In this document: one piece after another, positions 1 through 5,557 of the stretch | Layout: the number at the start of each line of letters is the position of its first letter | Numbering within the stretch: the first letter of the stretch is position 1 | Origin: Actinobacteria bacterium UBA912 | Lineage (GTDB): Bacteria > Actinomycetota > Coriobacteriia > Anaerosomatales > UBA912 | Assembly: GCA_002293965.1 (NCBI GenBank) | Contig: DBEG01000014.1 | Location: 1 to 9,649, forward strand | DNA length: 9,649 nt | Reading direction: 5' to 3' | Program-made: the position numbers and the translations under genes | The notes under the pieces: generated by a model | Database searches by the model: none | Told to the model about the DNA's origin: nothing | The model's input: only the letters and a program-made list of their open reading frames with translations

Positions 1-194
1 TCGACGTAGGTCAGGTTCATCTCCTCGGCGATCACCTGGGCGATCCTGACCTCATCGATGAATCCGAGTCTGTCCAGGGTCGAAGTAAGCGTGGCTTCGC
101 CCGACTGTGCGATGGCCTCCTCAAGCTGCTCGGGGGTCACCAGGCCCGACTGGACCAGAAGTCGGCCGAGCCGCTTTCCGGTAGCCGCACTCAC
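1..194 (-). CDS. pilB: GspE/PilB-family type IV pilus or type II secretion ATPase, N-terminal fragment
   Basis: Only the first 64 codons lie in the window; the gene runs off the left edge. The translation begins MSAATGKRLGRLLVQSGLVT and continues with P-E-Q-L-E-E-A, then LDRLGFIDEVRIAQVIAEEM. This is the helical pattern of the MshEN (GspE/PilB N-terminal) domain: 'LG.LLV..G.vt..qL..al' followed by 'L..lG.i.e..ia..la'. In the family this domain precedes the hexameric ATPase core that powers pilus assembly from the cytoplasmic side of the membrane. The start is GTG at 194-192, overlapping the aroE stop as GTGA, with a GAGGTGG ribosome site 4 nt upstream. The overlap implies translational coupling to aroE. 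The ATPase core is not visible, so PilB versus GspE, or another MshEN protein, cannot be decided here. A pilus gene after aroE fits actinobacterial gene orders. Confidence 0.78.
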   Translation of the reverse strand, partial: MSAATGKRLGRLLVQSGLVTPEQLEEAIAQSGEATLTSTLDRLGFIDEVRIAQVIAEEMNLTYV

Positions 195-1075
195 TCCGCC
201 ACCTCGCAGCGCCCTTCGCTGGCGACCTCGGCAGCAGCGCGCATGACATCGCGCGGAGCTTGTTGCTGCGAAGCCTCGTTCCAGATGTCGATGGCTAGTG
301 CTGCCTGGTGGACTAGCATGCCGAGGCCCCCGACCGGGATGGCCCCGGCTCCGCGGGCTGCCCGCAGAAGCGGTGTCTCCTTCGCGCAATACACCATGTC
401 GCAGACAATCTGTTCAGGATTGAGCCATTCGGCGGGCACCGGGGATGGGTCGTCAGGACGCATTCCGAGAGAGGTTGCGTTGACCACCAGCTTCGCGCTG
501 CGAACCGCCTCTTCGGCATCTTGCGGTTCCACCGCGACGACCTCGATCGCGCGAGCGCATGGCCTGACGCGATCCGCCAGTTCCTCCGCGCGCTCGATGG
601 TGCGGTTCACGATTGAAACGCCCTTGGGTTTCTCGAGGATGAAGCTCAGGGCGGCGGCACCGGCCGCACCCCCTGCTCCCAGTATCACGATGTTCTGATC
701 CTGCGCCGAGAATCCCGCCTCTTGCTTGAGTGACTCGACGATGCCCCGGCCGTCGGTGTTGTAGCCGATGAGTCTGCCGTCGACACAGTGTACGGTGTTC
801 ACCGCTCCCGCCATCTGAGCGAGCATCGCGACCTCATCACAGTGCTCGAGCATGGCTTGCTTGAAGGGCATTGTGACATTGAAGCCGACGAATGGAAGTA
901 CCCTGAGTGCGGGTAGAACCCGCGCTAGATCATCCTCGCTATCGAGTCCAAGTGGTACATACGCCCAATCCAGGCCGAGCGCCGCATAGGCCGCATTGTG
1001 CATCACAGGAGATAGCGAGTGGGCCACCGGCATGCCGATGATGCCTGCCAAGCGCGTCCTACCGCTGATAATCAT
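191..1075 (-). CDS. aroE: Shikimate dehydrogenase (NADP+)
   Basis: Reduces 3-dehydroshikimate to shikimate with NADPH, the fourth step of the chorismate (aromatic amino acid) pathway, in the cytosol. Numbering here is from the upstream ATG at 1093. The shikimate-binding site shows as HSLSP (25-29) and NVTMPFK (72-78) with catalytic Lys78, followed by AGAVNT (95-100) and YNTDG (111-115) with Asp114. The nucleotide-binding GAGGAAGAA (139-147) and NRT (163-165) follow, and the C-terminal GGLGMLVHQAA carries the conserved Gln263. Length is about 294 aa, normal for a monofunctional AroE. I prefer the start at ATG 1075 (MIISGRTRLAG), because family members begin a few residues before this motif and a GGAGGG lies about 10 nt upstream. 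The ATG at 1093 would add MEGWPG but has GAAGG touching it with no spacing. The stop overlaps the pilus ATPase start by 4 nt, and yqeG is upstream. All key residues are present, so the enzyme should be active. Confidence 0.96.
   Translation of the reverse strand: MIISGRTRLAGIIGMPVAHSLSPVMHNAAYAALGLDWAYVPLGLDSEDDLARVLPALRVLPFVGFNVTMPFKQAMLEHCDEVAMLAQMAGAVNTVHCVDGRLIGYNTDGRGIVESLKQEAGFSAQDQNIVILGAGGAAGAAALSFILEKPKGVSIVNRTIERAEELADRVRPCARAIEVVAVEPQDAEEAVRSAKLVVNATSLGMRPDDPSPVPAEWLNPEQIVCDMVYCAKETPLLRAARGAGAIPVGGLGMLVHQAALAIDIWNEASQQQAPRDVMRAAAEVASEGRCEVAE
199..205 (-). promoter_or_regulatory. Ribosome binding site of the pilB-like gene
   Basis: The minus strand reads GAGGTGG here, 4 nt before the GTG at 194, inside the last codons of aroE. 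It decides the GTG start and supports translational coupling through the GTGA overlap. Confidence 0.6.
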
Positions 1076-1101
1076 TCCCGGCCAGCCCTCCATCCTTCGT
1101 G

Positions 1102-1122
1102 TCAGGGGGACACATCCCCTGA
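1102..1122 (-). other. Intercistronic hairpin between yqeG and aroE
   Basis: A perfect 7-bp inverted repeat, TCAGGGG and CCCCTGA, is separated by a 7-nt loop. It lies in the longest intergenic stretch of the window, just after the yqeG stop (1130) and 8 nt before the upstream aroE ATG (1093). No T-run follows on either strand, so it does not look like an intrinsic terminator. It could act as an mRNA-stability or processing element, or modulate aroE translation; the sequence alone does not show which. Confidence 0.5.
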
Positions 1123-1129
1123 GGTCAGT

Positions 1130-1624
1130 CTAGTCGAGGGGCTCTCGGCCCGCCAGCACAAACCTCTCCAACCTGCGCAGTAGTAGCGTATGCGGGAGAT
1201 CGCTCGCCGACAAGGGCTTCACGAGCACAGTCTTCATCCCAAGAAGATTGCCGCCCAGGATGTCGGTGAAGATCTGATCTCCGATCATCGCTGTTCTGGA
1301 AGGCTTTGATCCCACCCGCACCAACGCCTGCCTAAAGGCGAACGGTAGCGGCTTGATCGCTTTGGCGACGATGTCCATCTGTAGCTTCTCGGCATGTACG
1401 ATCGCCGAAGAATGCCAGTTGTTCGATACGATGCATGTGATGAAACCGGATTGCTCGAGCCCTCTGATCCAATCGCGGATCTCCCCCGTGACTTCGGTGG
1501 CATCCCTGGACAGAATCGTGTTGTCCAGGTCGATGAGCAGGGTGTCTATGCTCTCTCGCTTGAATGCGTCGAGATCGATTCCAAGAACATCACTCACGTA
1601 GATATCGGGCTGCAAGACCTTCAT
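1130..1624 (-). CDS. yqeG: YqeG family HAD-IIIA type phosphatase
   Basis: A 164-165 aa HAD-superfamily hydrolase. Numbered from the upstream TTG, motif I is DLDNT (33-37) with nucleophile Asp33 and acid/base Asp35, motif II is VSNN (67-70), the motif III lysine is in KAIKP (89-93), and motif IV is GDQIFTD (116-122) with the metal-binding aspartates. The opening, LQPDIYVSDVLGIDLDAFK, is typical of YqeG, and the length is normal for that family. Bacillus YqeG is known as a phosphatase-fold protein linked to ribosome biology; its natural substrate is not firmly established to my knowledge. Two starts are possible: TTG at 1627 and ATG at 1624, with AGAGGAG 6 or 9 nt upstream; I chose the ATG. It lies 23 nt after the TPR gene and upstream of aroE. 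In B. subtilis yqeG, yqeH and aroE are neighbours; the YqeH GTPase is absent here. Confidence 0.9.
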   Translation of the reverse strand: MKVLQPDIYVSDVLGIDLDAFKRESIDTLLIDLDNTILSRDATEVTGEIRDWIRGLEQSGFITCIVSNNWHSSAIVHAEKLQMDIVAKAIKPLPFAFRQALVRVGSKPSRTAMIGDQIFTDILGGNLLGMKTVLVKPLSASDLPHTLLLRRLERFVLAGREPLD

Positions 1625-1647
1625 CAAACAAAACTCCTCTAAGTTAC

Positions 1648-2337
1648 CTAGTGGTCTGGGACTCCATCACCATCGTGGTCGTGTGCCTCTGGGCCAAGTG
1701 CATCGCCGATGAGAGCATCGAGGCGCACGAGTTCTTGTTGGATGTAAGCGTCGCGGTCAGCCAGGCCCGCACTTCGGTAGATCGCACTGAACCCGGCGTA
1801 GGCATCGTGCTGCTCGGTGTAATCTCTCCACTGAGCGCCTTGAAGGGCAGCATCTGCTTGCTGTACGGCGCCCTGAAGGTCGTCTCCGAACAGATAGAGA
1901 ATCTGCGCATAGTTGAAGCGAAGGATACCGGAATCGGGGTTGTTCTCGACTCCCTGCCTTGCGATGTCGAGTCCTGTCTCCACGTCGCCTCTCTGGGCCA
2001 ACATCCATGCAGCGATGTAGTACGAGTCCACGAACTGTGGATCAAGAGCGATTACCATCTGGAGTGTCGGCAGGGTCTGCAGCTGCTCGTGCAGCGGAAG
2101 ATCTTCGTAGTAGGCGTGATATATCGGCTCGATACGATTCCATAGTACGGCAGCGATGAAGGTCCTGACACCTGCAAGATAGGCGAATCCAGCCCTGCCT
2201 AAAGCCGAGGAGTCCCTAGAGACCTGTGCTGCCTGAGCATCGGCACCGAATTGCGCTGCCAGAAGAGCTACGACTAAGAGCGCGAGGATCGCTATGCGTT
2301 GAATCCGACTGTGGCCTTTGACAAGTGCAGCGTTCAT
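1648..2337 (-). CDS. Exported or membrane-anchored TPR-like protein with C-terminal DxDGDG motif
   Basis: A 229-aa protein of no named family that I recognise. Residues 1-36 look like a signal peptide or signal anchor: Lys8, Arg11 and Arg14, then a hydrophobic core at about 15-30, then A-x-A-like ADAQA-AQ. The segment around 52-115 (FAYLAGVRTFIAAVLWNR, then HAYYEDLPL, then ALDPQFVDSYYIAAWMLA) followed by GDVETGLDIARQGVENNPDSGILRF (not given in full) has the helix-pair periodicity of TPR repeats with a conserved-looking LDP turn. The last ten residues, DHDGDGVPDH, resemble a thrombospondin type 3 or EF-hand-like calcium loop (Asp220, 222, 224, 228) placed right before the stop. The start is ATG 2337, with GAGGT 5 nt upstream, 8 nt after the permease stop. 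An upstream in-frame start would run into the permease gene and has no such site. Position suggests an accessory partner of the ABC transporter, on the outer face of the membrane; this is inference. Confidence 0.8.
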   Translation of the reverse strand: MNAALVKGHSRIQRIAILALLVVALLAAQFGADAQAAQVSRDSSALGRAGFAYLAGVRTFIAAVLWNRIEPIYHAYYEDLPLHEQLQTLPTLQMVIALDPQFVDSYYIAAWMLAQRGDVETGLDIARQGVENNPDSGILRFNYAQILYLFGDDLQGAVQQADAALQGAQWRDYTEQHDAYAGFSAIYRSAGLADRDAYIQQELVRLDALIGDALGPEAHDHDGDGVPDH

Positions 2338-2345
2338 CGTGAACC

Positions 2346-3077
2346 TCACAGGTCCTTGCTGGTGAAGCTGAAGGTGGCCGCGGCAAGGCAGATCCCGCTG
2401 TAGACCGCCCAATACGCCAACATGGTGAGACCGTAGATGAGTGTGTACCCGGCGCCATGTGCCACGGGGATGATCACATTGAATGTGTCTAACGACGGGT
2501 ATAGGGAGAACAGCAGAGTTCCCGGATCGACCAGCACCGACCTGACATGGCCAATGAACAAGAAGGCCAAGGCTGCCACGCTGGTGACGATGGGCCCGGC
2601 CATGGTTGCAGCCAAAACACAGAACGCGGCTATCACACCCGCCTCGAACCAGATAGCCAAGGCTCCGGCCAGCAACACGAGCATCAGTTCATCGTAGTTG
2701 AAGTACGCGATCACGATCGTCACCACACCCAATGCCAAAAGCGTTGCAGCGAGGACTGCTACGATTCCAAACCAAGTGCCGAATATGTACTCGCCCCGAC
2801 CTACTCCGCGGGCCAATACCGGGTACAAAGTACGTCGCTCTATTTCCGAAGGCATCCGCGTTGCGGAAAGCGCAATCGCGACTACCATCGCAAAGATGTA
2901 TATGAGTGCAAGCGCCACCTCTCTGTAGACACCTTCAACCACACCCTGGCCGTAGCTGGGCAGGAAAGGAATCGCGACCGTCATGAGTGCGGCGAACAGT
3001 GCTATCACATAGATGAGTTTGCGGTGCATGGCATCGATGACGACGGCCACGGCGATTGCTAGGATTCGGGCGGGCAT
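2346..3077 (-). CDS. ABC-2 type transporter permease
   Basis: A 243-aa integral membrane protein that would form the channel for the ATPase encoded just upstream. Rough hydrophobic segments lie at 20-40, 53-72, 100-125, 130-158, 161-177 and 213-236, giving the six-helix plan of ABC-2 export permeases. Between the second and third segments is MPSEIERRTLYPVLARGVGR followed by G-E-Y-I-F-G, matching the cytoplasmic 'E...gt...ll..pvsR..y..gk' stretch that couples to the ATPase in this family. The ATG at 3077 follows the ATPase stop directly (TAGATG, zero gap), with GGAGGTG 6 nt upstream, so the two should be made in step. The TPR gene follows after 8 nt. No residue reveals the substrate. The gene and the two after it look lower in GC than alaS or the ATPase gene. 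Confidence 0.88.
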   Translation of the reverse strand: MPARILAIAVAVVIDAMHRKLIYVIALFAALMTVAIPFLPSYGQGVVEGVYREVALALIYIFAMVVAIALSATRMPSEIERRTLYPVLARGVGRGEYIFGTWFGIVAVLAATLLALGVVTIVIAYFNYDELMLVLLAGALAIWFEAGVIAAFCVLAATMAGPIVTSVAALAFLFIGHVRSVLVDPGTLLFSLYPSLDTFNVIIPVAHGAGYTLIYGLTMLAYWAVYSGICLAAATFSFTSKDL

Positions 3078-4055
3078 CTAGAACACCTCCCTTTCCTCGG
3101 CGACTAACTTCGCAAAGTAATCCTCAAGCGACTCGCGCCTGGGGGAAAGCGTGATCAGCCTGAATCCGCCCTCGTACAGGGCGTCGACGACCTCGCGAAC
3201 GGACTCCTCGGGCGCTGCGAGCGACCACTCGCCACCACTGGAGTCGATCGAATGGGCGATCGCTGTCACAGAAGTCGGCAGATCGGGGCCGGTGCCTTCG
3301 ATCCGCATGGCAACCTGTCCGTCAACGCGAAGCAGGTCCTCGATGCGGCCGCGAGAAGCGACCCGGCCCGCTGCGAGGATGGTGACCTCGTCGCAGACCG
3401 CCTCAACCTCGGAAAGTTGATGCGACGAGAGCAGGATCGATATCCCCTCTGCCCGCAAGGAGTTGATGAGGTCCCGCACATCACGCTGCCCAAGCGGATC
3501 GAGACCAGACGCGGGTTCGTCGAGGACAAGGACGCGAGGCTCGCCGAGAAGCGCCTGTGCCAAACCGAAGCGTTGGAGCATGCCCCGCGAGTAACTCGAT
3601 AACCTGTCGGTGCCGCGTCCGGCAAGGCCTACCTTCTCCAAAAGCTCCTCGGCCTGAGAGGCGATCCGGCTTGTGGGCATCTCCAGAGCTCGGCCGATGA
3701 GCGACATCACTTGCTGGGCTGTCAGATGGGGCGGGAAATACGGCTGTTCTGGCAAGAAACCGACATAACGCCGAATCTCCGGAGCGGCCTCATAGCCCAG
3801 GATCTCGAAGCGCCCGGCAGTCGGGCGCAACAGACCGAGCAGCATCTTGATGGTGCTGGTCTTGCCCGCACCGTTAGGGCCAAGCAGCCCATGGACGCTT
3901 CCTTCGGCAACGAAGAGCGACACGTCGCGAACGGCCTCTCGGACACTTCCGCCCCTTGTGTACTGCTTGTGAGCGTTCTCTATGCGGATGGCGAACGCTT
4001 CATCGGCACCGGAAACGCACGCACTCATGATTTCGTCGGTTGCGATCTCACTCAC
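3078..4055 (-). CDS. ABC transporter ATP-binding protein (ABC-2 exporter class)
   Basis: A 325-aa cytoplasmic ATPase that would drive the adjacent permease. Walker A is GPNGAGKT (59-66), and the Q-loop sits in GFLPEQPYFP (99-108). The signature is the variant SSYSRGMLQR (153-162) instead of LSGGQ, common in ABC-2 exporters such as the NatA-like group. Walker B is VLVLDEP (175-181) with catalytic Glu180, the D-loop is SGLDP, and the H-loop is His212 in LSSHQLSE. After about residue 235 comes a C-terminal domain of about 90 residues ending in ESLEDYFAKLV, as in CcmA/NatA-like exporters. The start is GTG 4055, overlapping the mltG stop as GTGA, with GGAGGTG 8 nt upstream. The ATG at codon 10 is less well supported. 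All catalytic motifs are intact. The substrate is unknown. Confidence 0.94.
   Translation of the reverse strand: MSEIATDEIMSACVSGADEAFAIRIENAHKQYTRGGSVREAVRDVSLFVAEGSVHGLLGPNGAGKTSTIKMLLGLLRPTAGRFEILGYEAAPEIRRYVGFLPEQPYFPPHLTAQQVMSLIGRALEMPTSRIASQAEELLEKVGLAGRGTDRLSSYSRGMLQRFGLAQALLGEPRVLVLDEPASGLDPLGQRDVRDLINSLRAEGISILLSSHQLSEVEAVCDEVTILAAGRVASRGRIEDLLRVDGQVAMRIEGTGPDLPTSVTAIAHSIDSSGGEWSLAAPEESVREVVDALYEGGFRLITLSPRRESLEDYFAKLVAEEREVF
3084..3090 (-). promoter_or_regulatory. Ribosome binding site of the ABC permease gene
   Basis: GGAGGTG, 6 nt before the ATG at 3077, embedded in the last codons of the ATPase gene. The surrounding 12-mer AGGGAGGTGTTC recurs exactly before the ATPase gene at 4061-4072, and in both places it is read as the residues R-E-V-F. 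Confidence 0.65.
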
Positions 4056-5131
4056 CTGCCGAACACCTCCCTCGATACTTCCCTTGCGGCCTGGTGCTCA
4101 GCCCAGGTGCTTGTGAACGTGTGTGATCCGTCCGGGGACGTCAGGACGTAATATATGTATTCGGTGTTGGCCGGTCGCACCGCGGCCTCGATGGAGGCTA
4201 GCCCGGGATTGGAAATCGGCCCCGGTGTTATCCCGAAGTTCCGGTAAGTGTTGTACGGACTTTCGATCTCGAGATCCTTGTAGCGTAACCTGAATCGATT
4301 GCCGGGTAGGACGTATTCGACGGTCGCGTCGATCTCAAGGCGCATATTCTTGGCGAGGCGGTTGTAGATGACCGAGGCGACCTTGGGGCGCTCCTTGGCC
4401 ACGCTCGCTTCGCGCTCGATGATCGATGCTATGATCACGATCTCTTCCAGCGACTGCCCGCGCTGCACGGCAGGAGACATGTCTATCGTGGCGATCTCTT
4501 TGTCGAACTGCCGAAGCATCATTGAGATCACATCCCGGGCCGTCGCGCCTTCTGGGACACGGTAGGTCTTCGGGAACAGGAATCCCTCGAGCGAGTCCCC
4601 GAAGGCACCTGCAAGATAAGGATGCTCCTGGGCGAACTCCGGTGCGCCGTCGTTCGCCAGCGCGAGGAACTCCTGAGCAGGGATGCCCGCTTGCTCCTCA
4701 AGACGCTGCGCGATCTTCTCGATGACGAAGCCCTCCGGGATGGTCACCGTGGTGAAGCCCTTCTGTGGGCCAGTCGTGAGCTTGTTGAAGACCGCCGGGT
4801 AATCCATGCCGGTGGTAAAGGTGTAATCGCCGGCTTTCATCTGTCCGTCCACCTCGGCGAGTCGGGCGCGAAGTCTGAACATATTCGCGTTGTCGATCAC
4901 ACCCGCTTCGGCGAGCGTTCTCCCGATAGCAGCCGTCGACGAACCCTTCTCGATGGTCAGAGGCACGCTGTCACCAGCTGGCACGGCGGTTTCGGCGCGA
5001 TATAGCAGACTCCACGCGCCCACACCTGCCAGGGCGAAGAACACGCCCAGGACAACCAGAGTGCCCATCAATCGACGCTTCATCCTGCTCTTAGGCGGCC
5101 TAGCCCGCCGGACTGTAGGTCTAGCCTTCAT
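4052..5131 (-). CDS. mltG: Endolytic murein transglycosylase MltG
   Basis: Cleaves nascent glycan strands in the cell wall and is thought to set strand length by ending synthesis. Numbering is from the upstream TTG at 5146. An Arg/Lys-rich cytoplasmic tail (1-25) is followed by one membrane helix (about 28-47). An extracytoplasmic LysM-like region comes next (about 62-125, VPLTIEKGSSTAAIGRTLAE). The catalytic YceG domain holds SIIEREA (241-247), whose glutamate (Glu244, possibly Glu246) corresponds to the E. coli catalytic Glu218. The hallmark SPYNTYRNFGITPGPI then SNPG (296-315) follows. At about 359 aa the length is normal. I chose ATG 5131, which has GAGGAA 7 nt upstream and overlaps the ruvX stop by 11 nt; ATG 5137 and TTG 5146 are alternatives. 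The stop overlaps the ABC ATPase start by 4 nt. ruvX before mltG is a widely conserved order. Confidence 0.95.
   Translation of the reverse strand: MKARPTVRRARPPKSRMKRRLMGTLVVLGVFFALAGVGAWSLLYRAETAVPAGDSVPLTIEKGSSTAAIGRTLAEAGVIDNANMFRLRARLAEVDGQMKAGDYTFTTGMDYPAVFNKLTTGPQKGFTTVTIPEGFVIEKIAQRLEEQAGIPAQEFLALANDGAPEFAQEHPYLAGAFGDSLEGFLFPKTYRVPEGATARDVISMMLRQFDKEIATIDMSPAVQRGQSLEEIVIIASIIEREASVAKERPKVASVIYNRLAKNMRLEIDATVEYVLPGNRFRLRYKDLEIESPYNTYRNFGITPGPISNPGLASIEAAVRPANTEYIYYVLTSPDGSHTFTSTWAEHQAAREVSREVFGR
4064..4070 (-). promoter_or_regulatory. Ribosome binding site of the ABC ATPase gene
   Basis: GGAGGTG, 8 nt before the GTG at 4055, inside the end of mltG. It is the reason to prefer this GTG over the internal ATG nine codons further on. 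Confidence 0.65.
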
Positions 5132-5552
5132 TCGCATCTTCCTCAATCACCGTAGAATCCAGATATGCCTGCAGCAGTATAGCCGCTGCCACCATGTCCA
5201 CACTGCCTCTGCGTTTCTTCTGTGAGACCCCACACGCCGACATATGACGATTCGCCTGCGCGCTCGTCAGGCGTTCATCCATGAACACCGTCTCCACCGG
5301 CAAGAGTCGGGCCAACCTCTCCGCTTCGGCGCGGACCGCACGGGCTTGTGGGCCCTCCTGCCCACCCAGCGTGAGGGGAAGGCCGATCACCAGGCGCCTC
5401 ACGGAATACTCCTCGACGAGCGACTCGAGGTCAGCGGCTTTCGCCGAAAGGGGCGCCTCTAGCACGCAAAGCGGCGTCGCGATCCTCGAACGTGAGTCGC
5501 CGAGAGCCACGCCTATCCTGCGCTCGCCTATGTCCAGCCCCAGCATCCGCAC
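5121..5552 (-). CDS. ruvX: RuvX/YqgF family Holliday junction resolvase-like, 16S rRNA-processing nuclease
   Basis: A 143-aa RNase H-fold protein. The opening MRMLGLDIGERRIGVALGD carries the first catalytic aspartate (Asp7). Later come VIGLPLTLGG (55-64), DERLTSAQA (92-100) with Glu93, and the C-terminal VDMVAAAILLQAYL with Asp119. These three acidic residues are the family's putative metal-binding set. E. coli YqgF is essential and implicated in pre-16S rRNA end processing; the Holliday junction role of the family is partly supported. The start is GTG 5552, 5 nt after the alaS stop. The only close alternative is ATG 5546, two codons in. Neither has a clear ribosome site, so translation probably depends on ribosomes finishing alaS. 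Length is typical. alaS-ruvX-mltG is a conserved cluster in actinobacteria and Firmicutes. Confidence 0.95.
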   Translation of the reverse strand: MRMLGLDIGERRIGVALGDSRSRIATPLCVLEAPLSAKAADLESLVEEYSVRRLVIGLPLTLGGQEGPQARAVRAEAERLARLLPVETVFMDERLTSAQANRHMSACGVSQKKRRGSVDMVAAAILLQAYLDSTVIEEDANEG

Positions 5553-5557
5553 TTCGA

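Noticed and set aside
1102..1122. Intrinsic terminator between yqeG and aroE
   Set aside because: The hairpin is real but no T-run follows on either strand, so it lacks the key feature of a Rho-independent terminator.
1564..2145. A 193-codon open frame on the plus strand opposite the TPR and yqeG genes
   Set aside because: It is antisense to two genes with clear protein character, has no recognisable domain or good ribosome site, and spans their boundary; it is best explained as a shadow frame.
2338..2412. Upstream start at 2412 for the TPR-like gene
   Set aside because: It would overlap the permease by about 67 nt and add a non-hydrophobic leader (MGGLQRDLPC...) before a good signal sequence; ATG 2337 has a proper ribosome site.
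2547..3062. A 171-codon open frame on the plus strand opposite the ABC permease
   Set aside because: Its Cys/His/Arg-rich sequence mirrors hydrophobic codons of the permease; no start signal or domain supports it.
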